A stretch of 64,000 bases of DNA from an uncultured Sulfitobacter sp. (GTDB taxonomy: Bacteria > Pseudomonadota > Alphaproteobacteria > Rhodobacterales > Rhodobacteraceae), in assembly GCA_947502265.1 (NCBI GenBank), contig CANMZB010000002.1:124001-188000 (forward strand). The letters run 5' to 3'. The position numbers were made by a program, and so were the translations under genes. The notes under the pieces were generated by a model. It ran no database searches and was not told where the DNA came from. It was given only the letters and a program-made list of their open reading frames with translations. Positions 1-7,692 of this stretch are shown in pieces (position 1 is the stretch's first letter; every line of letters starts with the position of its first letter).

Positions 1-396
1 CGCGCGCGGCGGGTGTTTGATTATGCCCTGACCTATGCCGCCGAGCGTGAACAGTTCGGCCAGAAAATCGGGAAGTTTCAAGGCGTCTCGTTCCAGCTTG
101 CCGATATGATCACCGAGATCGACGCGGCGGATTTGCTGACGCTGGCGGCGGCGGACCGGCTTGATAAAGGGGTGCCTGCAAACCGCGAGATCGCGTCGGC
201 CAAGCTTTACGCGTCAGAAATGTTGGCGCGGGTGACAGATGCGGCGATCCAGCTGCATGGCGGTATGGGGCTGATGGACGATTACCCGCTTGAGCGATTC
301 TGGCGTGATGCGCGGGTGGAACGGATCTGGGACGGCACATCGGAAATCCAGCGCCACATTATCAGCCGCGAGATGCTTAGGGCTTTGGGTGCGTGA
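1..396 (+). CDS. Acyl-CoA dehydrogenase, C-terminal part (5' end outside window)
   Basis: The reading frame is open from base 1, so the gene begins upstream of the window. The visible part is the C-terminal helical domain of a flavin-dependent acyl-CoA dehydrogenase. It carries the family-typical stretches YAAEREQFGQKI, QLHGGMGL and, near the end, RIWDGTSEIQR. The enzyme oxidises an acyl-CoA to its 2,3-enoyl-CoA using FAD. An NDP-forming acyl-CoA synthetase and a CaiD-like hydratase follow on the same strand, so a role in carnitine/crotonobetaine or related acyl-CoA catabolism is likely but inferred. The substrate cannot be read from this fragment. The 283 bp before the next gene suggest a separate transcript. 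Confidence 0.9.
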   Translation, partial: RARRVFDYALTYAAEREQFGQKIGKFQGVSFQLADMITEIDAADLLTLAAADRLDKGVPANREIASAKLYASEMLARVTDAAIQLHGGMGLMDDYPLERFWRDARVERIWDGTSEIQRHIISREMLRALGA

Positions 397-432
397 CAAT
401 GATTTCGCGGCGCATGGTTTCAGGCGTGGTCA

Positions 433-464
433 GGGGGCCAGCCCCCAATCGGCCAAGGCCGATT
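433..464. terminator. Tandem hairpins after the acyl-CoA dehydrogenase gene
   Basis: Two short perfect hairpins follow each other: GGGGGC/GCCCCC at 433-446 with a 2-nt loop, and AATCGGCC/GGCCGATT at 447-464 with an AA loop. Only three T residues follow the second, so it is at best a weak intrinsic terminator. Position downstream of the dehydrogenase fits transcription termination. Confidence 0.4.
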
Positions 465-465
465 T

Positions 466-641
466 CCCCCGGAATATTTACGGCCAAAAGAAATAGGGAG
501 ACCCTGGCAGGAGCCTCCCCTTTGAAAAACAGACAAGCTATTTCCCTTGGCGCGGCCATCGGCGTCCCCGCCTGTTCCGCCTCCGAAAGATATACGGACA
601 ATGGTTAAAAAATGGTTATTTCTTTTGGCTGAAAATATCCT
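466..641. repeat. Inverted pair of a short GGATATTT...CCAAAAGAAA motif
   Basis: A motif at about 470-495 (GGAATATTT, 3-nt gap, GGCCAAAAGAAAT) recurs in reverse complement at about 617-640 (GGATATTTT, then CAGCCAAAAGAAAT when read on the minus strand). The arms are about 24 bases with few mismatches and are about 120 bases apart. I see no coding potential between them. It lies in the gene-free gap 397-679. Similar short AT-rich gene-end motifs are familiar from Rhodobacterales genomes (from memory, unverified). Confidence 0.5.
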
Positions 642-679
642 CGCCGAAGGCATGAAACTCCTTTGGGGGAGCATCCGGG

Positions 680-2695
680 ATGGCGCGTGACCTCATGAGA
701 ATACTCAGGCCGTCAAGTATCGCCGTTGTTGGCGGCGGCGCTTGGGGCGCGCAGATTATTCGTCAATCGCGGCGCATGGGCTTCACTGGAAAAATCGACG
801 TGGTTCATCCCAAAGGTGGTGTGATCGAAGGCGTCGAGGCCGTGCGTGCGTTGGCGGATCTGGGCGCGCCGCCTGATGCTGTGTTCATCGGGGTGAATCG
901 TTTTGCCACAATCGATATCGTGGCGGAGTTGGCGCAGATGGGGGCGGGGGGCGCTGTGTGTTTTGCTTCGGGTTTTTCCGAGGCGGCGGGCGAGGATGCC
1001 GAGGCTCATAGCCTGCAAGCGCGGCTGGTGGCGGCGGCGGGAGATATGCCGGTGCTGGGGCCTAACTGCTATGGCTTTATCAACGCGCTTGACGGGGCGC
1101 TTTTGTGGCCTGACCAACACGGATGTTTGCCGGTCGATCGGGGCGTGGCGATTTTGACGCAATCGTCGAACATCGCGATCAATCTTACGATGCAACAGCG
1201 CGGCTTGCCGATTGCCTATGTTGTGACGTGCGGGAACATGGCGCAGACCACGCAGGCGGAGATGGCTGCCGAATTGCTGGATGATCCGCGTGTGACCGCG
1301 ATTGGCTTGCACATTGAAGGGTTTGGCGATGTCGCGGCGTGGCACCGGCTGGCGTTAAAGGCAGCGGCGCGGGGGGTGCCTTTGGTGGCGCTGAAGGTTG
1401 GCAAATCGGATCAGGCGCAGGTGGCGGCGGTTTCGCATACTGCCTCGCTGGCGGGCAGTGATGCGGGGGCGGATGCGCTTTTGCGGCGGCTTGGCATTGG
1501 TCGGGTTGCGGATTTGCCGGTGTTTCTGGAGACGCTGAAGCTTTTGCATATGGGGGGTCCGCTGGATCTGCCCACGCTGTCATCGGTCAGCTGTTCGGGG
1601 GGGGAGGCGAGCCTGGCGGCGGATACAGCTACCGGGCGCGGTGTGAGTTTTCCGGCCCTGACCGACGAGCAGCGTGCAGCGTTAAAAGAGGCGCTTGGCC
1701 CGCTTGTCGCGCTTGGCAATCCGTTGGATTATCACACATATATCTGGCGCGATCCGGACAAGATGGCAGCGGCGTGGTTGCCGATGGCGGCGGCGCATAT
1801 CGGGCTGACGCTATTGATTGTGGATTACCCGCATACTGATGCGAGCGACTGGATCTGTGCGACCGAGGCAGCATTGGCCGTGCGGGCGCAAAGCGGGCGG
1901 CCGGTTGCCGTGGTGGCGACGCTGCCCGAGCTGATGCCCGCGGATGTTGCGGCCCGATTGATTGCGGGCGGCGTGGTACCGATGCACGGCCTGAGCGAAG
2001 CGATAGCCGCTGCCGAGATTGCAGCGACAATAACAACGCCCGATTCAGTTTCGCCGCTGATTGCGGGGGCGGATCGTGTGGTGACCTTGGTGGATGAGGC
2101 GAATGCAAAGCGGCGGCTTGCTGCGCATGGTTTGGCTGTGCCTCGGGGTGCTGCGGTTGCCGATGCAGCAAATCTTGGCGCTGCTGCGGCAAAGCTGGAG
2201 GCACCTTTGGTGCTGAAGGTCACGGGACTTGCGCATAAGTCCGAGGCTGGTGCTGTTCGGGTTGGTCTGACGGCGGGTACGATTGATGATGTAGCACAAA
2301 CGATGCCGCGCGGCAGTTATCTGGTCGAGGAAATGGTGCAGGGGGCTGTGGCCGAGTTGCTGATCGGTGTTCTGCGCGACCCTGCGCATGGTTTTGTGAT
2401 GACGCTGGGGGCGGGGGGCGTCTTGGCGGAGCTGTGGCAGGATACGACTTCGGTTCTGCTACCTGCAACGCGCCCGCAGATCGAAGCGGCGCTGCGCCGG
2501 TTGCGTATCTGGCCGCTGATCGAGGGATACCGTGGCAAGCCCGCCGCGCATCTGCCTGCGATTCTGGATGCGGTGATGGCTGTGCAATCCTATGTGGTTG
2601 CCAATGCTGCGCGTGTCAGCGAAGTTGAAATTAACCCGCTTATGTGTACGCCGGAGACGGCAATTGCCGTCGATGCGTTGTTGCGTGAAGCCTGA
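680..2695 (+). CDS. NDP-forming acyl-CoA synthetase (acetate-CoA ligase family), 671 aa
   Basis: Single-chain NDP-forming acyl-CoA synthetase, joining an organic acid to CoA with ATP hydrolysis to ADP and phosphate. The N-terminal third is a CoA-binding Rossmann domain starting near residue 10 with VVGGGAWG. The middle is the succinyl-CoA-ligase-like domain, with SHTASLAGSD (about 250-260) providing the phosphohistidine. The C-terminal ~220 residues form an ATP-grasp domain (LVLKVTG, LGAGGVLAEL, EINPL near the end). Length suits fused alpha/beta enzymes of this family. The ATG at 680 follows GGGGGAGC and opens the Rossmann fold directly. Stop and the next start are 10 bp apart, so it is probably cotranscribed with the hydratase gene. 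Carnitine or a related acid is the likely substrate by context only. Confidence 0.85.
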   Translation: MARDLMRILRPSSIAVVGGGAWGAQIIRQSRRMGFTGKIDVVHPKGGVIEGVEAVRALADLGAPPDAVFIGVNRFATIDIVAELAQMGAGGAVCFASGFSEAAGEDAEAHSLQARLVAAAGDMPVLGPNCYGFINALDGALLWPDQHGCLPVDRGVAILTQSSNIAINLTMQQRGLPIAYVVTCGNMAQTTQAEMAAELLDDPRVTAIGLHIEGFGDVAAWHRLALKAAARGVPLVALKVGKSDQAQVAAVSHTASLAGSDAGADALLRRLGIGRVADLPVFLETLKLLHMGGPLDLPTLSSVSCSGGEASLAADTATGRGVSFPALTDEQRAALKEALGPLVALGNPLDYHTYIWRDPDKMAAAWLPMAAAHIGLTLLIVDYPHTDASDWICATEAALAVRAQSGRPVAVVATLPELMPADVAARLIAGGVVPMHGLSEAIAAAEIAATITTPDSVSPLIAGADRVVTLVDEANAKRRLAAHGLAVPRGAAVADAANLGAAAAKLEAPLVLKVTGLAHKSEAGAVRVGLTAGTIDDVAQTMPRGSYLVEEMVQGAVAELLIGVLRDPAHGFVMTLGAGGVLAELWQDTTSVLLPATRPQIEAALRRLRIWPLIEGYRGKPAAHLPAILDAVMAVQSYVVANAARVSEVEINPLMCTPETAIAVDALLREA

Positions 2696-2705
2696 GGAGA
2701 AACCG

Positions 2706-3485
2706 ATGAACCCGATCAAAACCCGCCGCGATGGCGGCATTCTGGAAGTGACGCTGGACCGGCCCAAGGCCAACGCCATTGATCTTGTGACCTCGCGGAT
2801 CATGGGCGACGTCTTTGCCGGATTTCGCGATGATCCCGACCTGCGCGTAGCGATCATTACGGGCGCGGGGGACAAGTTTTTTTGCCCCGGCTGGGATCTT
2901 AAGGCGGCGGCGGACGGGGACGCGGTTGACGGCGATTATGGTGTTGGCGGCTTTGGCGGGTTGCAAGAGTTGCCGGGCCTGAACAAGCCGGTGATTGCCG
3001 CGGTGAACGGCATTTGCTGCGGTGGCGGGCTTGAGCTGGCGTTGAGCGCCGATATGATCCTTGCCGCCGATCACGCGACTTTTGCGTTGCCTGAAATCCG
3101 TTCGGGTACGGTGGCGGATGCGGCCAGCGTAAAGCTGCCCAAGCGTATTCCCTATCACATCGCGATGGAGCTTTTGCTGACGGGGCGCTGGTTTGATGCA
3201 CAAGAAGGCAAGGGATGGGGGTTGATCAACGAGATCGTGCCCGCCGACACCCTGACGGACCGCGCATGGGAGCTGGCACGGCTGCTCGCCTCCGGTCCGC
3301 CGCTGGTTTATGCCGCGATCAAGGAAGTTGTGCGTGATGCCGAGGATTCCAAATTTCAGGACACCATGAACCGGATCACCCGCCGCCAGTTGCGCAGCGT
3401 CGATGCGCTTTATTCCTCCGAGGATCAACTTGAGGGCGCGCGCGCCTTTGCCGAAAAGCGTGATCCCGTCTGGAAAGGGAAATAG
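2706..3485 (+). CDS. caiD: Crotonobetainyl-CoA hydratase-like enoyl-CoA hydratase (CaiD type), 259 aa
   Basis: Crotonase-fold enzyme expected to add water to an enoyl-CoA; the closest match I can recall is CaiD, which interconverts crotonobetainyl-CoA and carnitinyl-CoA. Resemblance runs end to end: LDRPKANAID near the N-terminus, VAIITGAGDKFF, GWDLKAAADG, VIAAVNG, GGGLELALSAD and the C-terminal FAEKRDPVWKGK. Two candidate catalytic glutamates lie in GGGLELA (about 113) and ALPEIRSG (about 133). The start at 2706 follows GAGGAGAAACCG. The longer frame upstream overlaps the synthetase gene and lacks family similarity. Together with the two preceding genes it forms a plausible carnitine/crotonobetaine degradation set. 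A generic enoyl-CoA hydratase role cannot be excluded. Confidence 0.8.
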   Translation: MNPIKTRRDGGILEVTLDRPKANAIDLVTSRIMGDVFAGFRDDPDLRVAIITGAGDKFFCPGWDLKAAADGDAVDGDYGVGGFGGLQELPGLNKPVIAAVNGICCGGGLELALSADMILAADHATFALPEIRSGTVADAASVKLPKRIPYHIAMELLLTGRWFDAQEGKGWGLINEIVPADTLTDRAWELARLLASGPPLVYAAIKEVVRDAEDSKFQDTMNRITRRQLRSVDALYSSEDQLEGARAFAEKRDPVWKGK

Positions 3486-3564
3486 GACGTTTGCAAACGC
3501 GCTTGGCTGCGGGTTATCTGGGGTGGCGTTAGTCCTCTAATCCCCGGGAAGGTGACCCTTTGGT

Positions 3565-4818
3565 ATGAATATTCTCTTTGTGCATCAGAACATGCCGGGC
3601 CAGTACCGAGAATTAGTGGAGTGGTTGGCGGCAACCAAAGAGCACAAGATCTATTTCCTGACGCAGCGCCTTAATCCACCGAAATATCAGGGCGTGGAGG
3701 CGCGGATTTACAAGCCGCATCACACGCCCAAAGCGGATGCTTACGGGTTGAGCAAAGTGTGGGAAGAGGCCACCGGAATGGGGTTTGGCGCGGCTGCGGC
3801 GGCACACAAGCTGGAGCGCGAAGAGGGGTTCAAACCTGATATCATTATCGGGCATGTCGGCTGGGGTGAGTTGACGTTTTTCAAACAGATCTGGGCTGAT
3901 GTGCCGATCATCGGCTTTTTTGAATACTACTATCGCCTGCACGGCGGTCCGGTGAATTTTGACCCCGAAGAGCCGACAAACGCGCATACGCCGTTTCTGT
4001 TGCAAGCGCGCAATGCGGTGCCGATGGCGAATATCCACACGGTTGATCGCGGACATAGTCCGACAAAATGGCAGCGCGATTGTTTTCCCGAAGGGTTCCA
4101 CGACAAGATTTATGTGTGCCATGATGGCATCCGTACCGACAGGCTTGGCCCTGACCCCACCGCGACGCTGAAACTGGGGCGGGTCGAGACGCCGATCGGG
4201 CGCGACGACGAGATTGTGACCTATATGGCGCGCAACCTTGAGCGGATGCGCGGCTTTCACCAGTTCATGCGGGCGCTGCCCGATATTCTGGAGGCGCGGC
4301 CCAACGCGCGGGTGCTGGTTGTGGGCGGCAATGATGTGTCTTACGGCAGCAAAAGCAAGAACCCCGCCGGACTGCGCGGCGAGATGGAGGCAGAGATGGG
4401 CCACCGTGTCGATTGGAGCCGCGTGCATTTTCTGGGGCAGGTGCCTTATGCGGATTACCAGAAGATTATCCAGCTGAGCCGGTGCCACATTTACCTGACG
4501 ATGCCGTTTGTGTTGTCGTGGTCCTTGTTGGAATCCATGGCGATGGAGGCGACGATTGTGGCCGCCGATGTAGCACCCGTGCGCGAGGCGATGACGCATG
4601 GAGAAACCGGTTTGTTGGTCGATTTCTTTGATCCGCAAGCGATTGCGCGGCAGGTGGTCGAAGTGCTTGAGACACCCGCCGATTTTGCGCATCTGGGCCG
4701 CGCTGCGCGCAAACATGTGGTCAAGGAATATGATTTCCTGACCAAATGCCTGCCCGAGCATATCGCGCAAATCAACGCGCTGGTGCCTGAGGGCAAACGG
4801 ATCACGATGCCCGCCTGA
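3565..4818 (+). CDS. GT4-family glycosyltransferase, 417 aa
   Basis: Group 1 (GT4) glycosyltransferase with GT-B fold, expected to transfer a sugar from a nucleotide-sugar in the cytoplasm. The N-terminal half starts MNILFVHQNMPGQYRELV, the usual acceptor-domain opening. The C-terminal half holds VTYMARNLERMRGFHQFM, a VLVVGGNDVSYG strand and the donor-site region ESMAMEATIVAADVAPVREA plus GETGLLVDF (about 325-360). It is convergent with an export lipoprotein gene and close to epimerase, priming transferase and CapD-type genes, so assembly of the same surface polysaccharide is likely. The 79-bp gap after the hydratase includes GGAAGGTGACCC before the start. Donor and acceptor sugars are not predictable. 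Confidence 0.88.
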   Translation: MNILFVHQNMPGQYRELVEWLAATKEHKIYFLTQRLNPPKYQGVEARIYKPHHTPKADAYGLSKVWEEATGMGFGAAAAAHKLEREEGFKPDIIIGHVGWGELTFFKQIWADVPIIGFFEYYYRLHGGPVNFDPEEPTNAHTPFLLQARNAVPMANIHTVDRGHSPTKWQRDCFPEGFHDKIYVCHDGIRTDRLGPDPTATLKLGRVETPIGRDDEIVTYMARNLERMRGFHQFMRALPDILEARPNARVLVVGGNDVSYGSKSKNPAGLRGEMEAEMGHRVDWSRVHFLGQVPYADYQKIIQLSRCHIYLTMPFVLSWSLLESMAMEATIVAADVAPVREAMTHGETGLLVDFFDPQAIARQVVEVLETPADFAHLGRAARKHVVKEYDFLTKCLPEHIAQINALVPEGKRITMPA

Positions 4819-4836
4819 GTGCAACAGGTGGCGGTG

Positions 4837-5946
4837 TTAGTTGGTCGCGATTGAGACCAGACCGAAGGCCGAACCGATCAGCCCGAAGATCGTGCGGGTG
4901 TTGCTGACTGGGCTTTCCGTTGCCAATACCAGATCGCCGGAGTTGATGGTGAAATTGCGGGCCGAGAACAGCCCGTCTGATGTGGTCAGGTCGATGGTAA
5001 AGACCACCCGCTCCTGACGCGGACCACGGGTTCCTGCGCTGAGCGCGGTTGCCGGATACTCCCGCAGGATCAACACCCCTTGGGGGTTTGCGCGCGCATC
5101 ATTGACTCCGCCGATGATCGACAACGCATCCAGGGCAGAAACTTTATCGCGGTTAAAGGGGAACTGGCTTTCGGCGCCGGCGGCCCCGAGAGACAGGAAG
5201 TAGCGGCGGTCCTGCTCGATGATGACCTTGTCACCGCCTTGCAGGCGGGTATCAAGTCTGGGGTTTTCATAAAGCCGCGACACGGACGTGCGATAGATTT
5301 TCTGACCGCGCACCAGTTTGACCTGTGGATTGGTCAGTCCGTTCTGGACCCCGCCCCCTGCGGAAATTGCGGCAAGAACGGTAAAGTTCTGATCGGGCAT
5401 CGGGATGCTGCCGGGCGCGCTTACGCCGCCCACCAGATCAACCGAATTGACCCGCCCCTCGGCCATGTTCAATTGTACCTGCGATCCGGGCACAACGGCT
5501 TCAAGCTGTCTTTGTACCAGTTGGCGGGCATTGTCGGGTGTGCGTCCTTCTATGCGGACCTTGCCGACATAGGGGACGAAAATTGATCCACTTTCAGAGA
5601 CGCGCATCCCCATCAGGTTTGCGGTTCGTTGGCCGGGTGTGGTGATCAGCGAATTTTCTGCGCTGTCCCAGATGATGACATCGACTCTATCACCGGCGCG
5701 AATGATCTGGGCGTTTGATCCGGTGCTACCGGATATCCATTCGAAATTCTGGTCACCAATCACAGGCCATTGCGTAACGCTGGGAAGAAACGCCTTTGTT
5801 ACCTGATAAACCGCAAAATTCGCATTGGGCTGTTCGGCCCCGTCTATGACTTCGGATTTCAGCGCGGCACCCCGCGGAAGCGAGCCGCACGCAGCGATTG
5901 TGAGGGTGAGAACAATCCACAAGGAGTGTCTGATGATTGGGCTCAT
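4837..5946 (-). CDS. Wza-type polysaccharide export lipoprotein, 369 aa
   Basis: Outer-membrane polysaccharide export protein of the Wza/KpsD group, which forms the secretion channel for capsule or exopolysaccharide. Starting at 5946 gives a lipoprotein signal peptide (MSPIIRHSLWIVLTLTIAAC) with lipobox TIAAC. The longer frame up to 6060 has no signal at its start. The Poly_export domain covers roughly residues 75-150 (GDRVDVIIWDSAENS, GSIFVPYVGKVRIEGRTP), followed by SLBB-type repeats (VDLVGGVSAPGSIPM, LDALSIIGGVNDAR). The last ~25 residues are hydrophobic, as expected for the membrane-spanning helix. Its start is 131 bp from the divergent epimerase gene, so the two may share a promoter region. 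No Wzc-like kinase or chain-length gene lies in the window. Confidence 0.9.
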   Translation of the reverse strand: MSPIIRHSLWIVLTLTIAACGSLPRGAALKSEVIDGAEQPNANFAVYQVTKAFLPSVTQWPVIGDQNFEWISGSTGSNAQIIRAGDRVDVIIWDSAENSLITTPGQRTANLMGMRVSESGSIFVPYVGKVRIEGRTPDNARQLVQRQLEAVVPGSQVQLNMAEGRVNSVDLVGGVSAPGSIPMPDQNFTVLAAISAGGGVQNGLTNPQVKLVRGQKIYRTSVSRLYENPRLDTRLQGGDKVIIEQDRRYFLSLGAAGAESQFPFNRDKVSALDALSIIGGVNDARANPQGVLILREYPATALSAGTRGPRQERVVFTIDLTTSDGLFSARNFTINSGDLVLATESPVSNTRTIFGLIGSAFGLVSIATN

Positions 5947-6077
5947 TCTCTTTACCGCTCTATATTCATAAATCTTTATCCCCTGTGCCATGCCGGTCGG
6001 ATGCGGGCAAGGGTTGGAAAATGTCTGACGGCAAGATACTGCATAGGGCAATGAGGTCAATCATTTCGGAGCTGAAA

Positions 6078-6905
6078 GTGGGAAATACCGGTGTTCTTCT
6101 GCTTGGCTCCGGCGGGCGTCTGGGGCGGATGCTGCGGCTGCATTGGCCCACACCGCATTCGCTAGGTTTGCAAAGCCGTCAGGCCGCGAGCGGGGTGCTG
6201 TGCTTTGATCCGCTGCGGGATACGGACGCTTTGGAGCGGGCGGCAGAAGGTGTGCAGGCAGTGATCTGTCTTGCGGGCGTTACGCCTGCGCATGCGATAG
6301 CAACGGGTGACGCGATGGCGCTGAACACCGGTCTGGCGCTTGCGGCTGTGCGGGCCGCGCCTGTGGATGCGCGGGTTTTTGTGGCGTCTTCGGCTGCGGT
6401 GTATGGCGCGGATGGTGGCCTGCACCGCGAAACGGATGATGTTGTGCCCGTGTCCGGTTATGGTCATGCCAAACGCGCGATGGAGCAAGCGGCGCTGGAG
6501 GCAGGCGCAGGCCGCGTCTGTGTGTTGCGGATCGGCAATGTGGCGGGCGCGGACGCAATTCTGGGTGGCTGGCGCGCCGGTATGACGATTGACCAATTGC
6601 CCGACGGGCGCACGCCACGACGCAGCTATATCGGGCCAGTCACGCTGGCAAAGGCGCTTCATGCGCTTTGCGGAGCTGACGCCCTGCCCGATATTGTGAA
6701 TATCGCGGCGCCGGGTGCTGTGGCGATGGGTGATCTTCTGGATGCCGCCGGCCTTGTGTGGACCCCGCGTACCGCCGGAAGCGACGTGATCGGTGAAGTG
6801 ACGCTGGACACTGCCCGGCTTGAACGGGTCTACACCTTTGAGCCATCCGAAAGCACGCCGCAGGGGCTTGTGGCGCAATGGCGCAAGGGAGAAGGCCGCA
6901 CATGA
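6078..6905 (+). CDS. NAD-dependent epimerase/dehydratase, 275 aa
   Basis: Short extended-SDR protein. The Rossmann glycine motif LLLGSGGRLGR is at residues 6-16, and the catalytic region reads ASSAAVYG followed about 25 residues on by YGHAKRAME, matching S and YxxxK of the epimerase family. It probably modifies a nucleotide-sugar for the exopolysaccharide. I chose GTG at 6078 because GGAG sits 6 bases upstream and the fold begins at once; an ATG at 6051 and one at 6021 are alternatives. The stop overlaps the next start by 4 bases (ATGA), implying translational coupling with the sugar transferase. Substrate is unknown. Confidence 0.82.
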   Translation: MGNTGVLLLGSGGRLGRMLRLHWPTPHSLGLQSRQAASGVLCFDPLRDTDALERAAEGVQAVICLAGVTPAHAIATGDAMALNTGLALAAVRAAPVDARVFVASSAAVYGADGGLHRETDDVVPVSGYGHAKRAMEQAALEAGAGRVCVLRIGNVAGADAILGGWRAGMTIDQLPDGRTPRRSYIGPVTLAKALHALCGADALPDIVNIAAPGAVAMGDLLDAAGLVWTPRTAGSDVIGEVTLDTARLERVYTFEPSESTPQGLVAQWRKGEGRT

Positions 6906-7519
6906 CATGGCAAAAACGCCTGTTCGATCTGGTTTTTGCGGGTATTCTGGTGATTGTCCTTGGGCCGGTCATTCTGGTGCTGGTGATCTATGTTTTTCTC
7001 AAGCAGGGCCGCCCGCTGTTCTATGTTGCGGAGCGGATGAAAACGCCTGATGAGGGCTTTGGTCTGCTGAAATTCCGCACGATGACCGTTGTGGATCAGC
7101 AACACGATCAGGGCGTTTCGGGTGCGCACAAGGCGTCGCGGATCACGCCCGTGGGGGCCAGATTGCGGGCCAAGCGGCTGGATGAATTTCCGCAGCTTTG
7201 GAATATTCTGAAGGGGGATTTGACGTTCGTCGGACCGCGCCCGCCGCTGCGTGAATATGTCGAACGGTATCCGGAGGTTTACGCGCAGGTGCTTGAATCG
7301 CGGCCGGGTGTTACGGGGCTTGCCACGATCCGGTTTCACAGACACGAAGAACGGCTTTTGGCGCGGTGTACTTCGGCCGAGGAAACGGATGATGTATATT
7401 GCCGTATATGTGTGCCGAGAAAAGCGAAGCTGGACCATATTTACCAGCGTAATCAAAGCCTTTGCTATGATATTGTCCTCATCGTGCAGACGGCCACGAA
7501 CCTCTTTCGTCGCCGTTGA
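6902..7519 (+). CDS. Initiating sugar-phosphate transferase (bacterial sugar transferase family), 205 aa
   Basis: Monotopic phosphoglycosyl transferase that moves a sugar-1-phosphate from a nucleotide-sugar to undecaprenyl phosphate at the inner membrane, the first step of a repeat unit. It has one N-terminal hydrophobic segment (LVFAGILVIVLGPVILVLVIYV), then KFRTM, LDEFPQLWNILKGDLTFVG and RPPLREY (about 95-120), the family signature. At 205 residues it is the short form without extra membrane helices. The ATG at 6902 overlaps the epimerase stop. Nothing on the strand follows until the CapD-type gene 173 bp on. The C-terminal ~50 residues are less typical of the family. Confidence 0.88.
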   Translation: MTWQKRLFDLVFAGILVIVLGPVILVLVIYVFLKQGRPLFYVAERMKTPDEGFGLLKFRTMTVVDQQHDQGVSGAHKASRITPVGARLRAKRLDEFPQLWNILKGDLTFVGPRPPLREYVERYPEVYAQVLESRPGVTGLATIRFHRHEERLLARCTSAEETDDVYCRICVPRKAKLDHIYQRNQSLCYDIVLIVQTATNLFRRR

Positions 7520-7692
7520 GCGGGGGTTGATTTCCGCTGACCGGGTGCAAGGTCACCAATTGTTATACTTTGGATGTCAAATACGCTAACATGTCTGAAG
7601 GTATTTCAATATTGTCGGTTAGATCTTTACATGCCCGATTTCACGTCAGTGTTTTCTTGAGTATAGTACATTTTTGAAGCGGGAGCAGTTTT

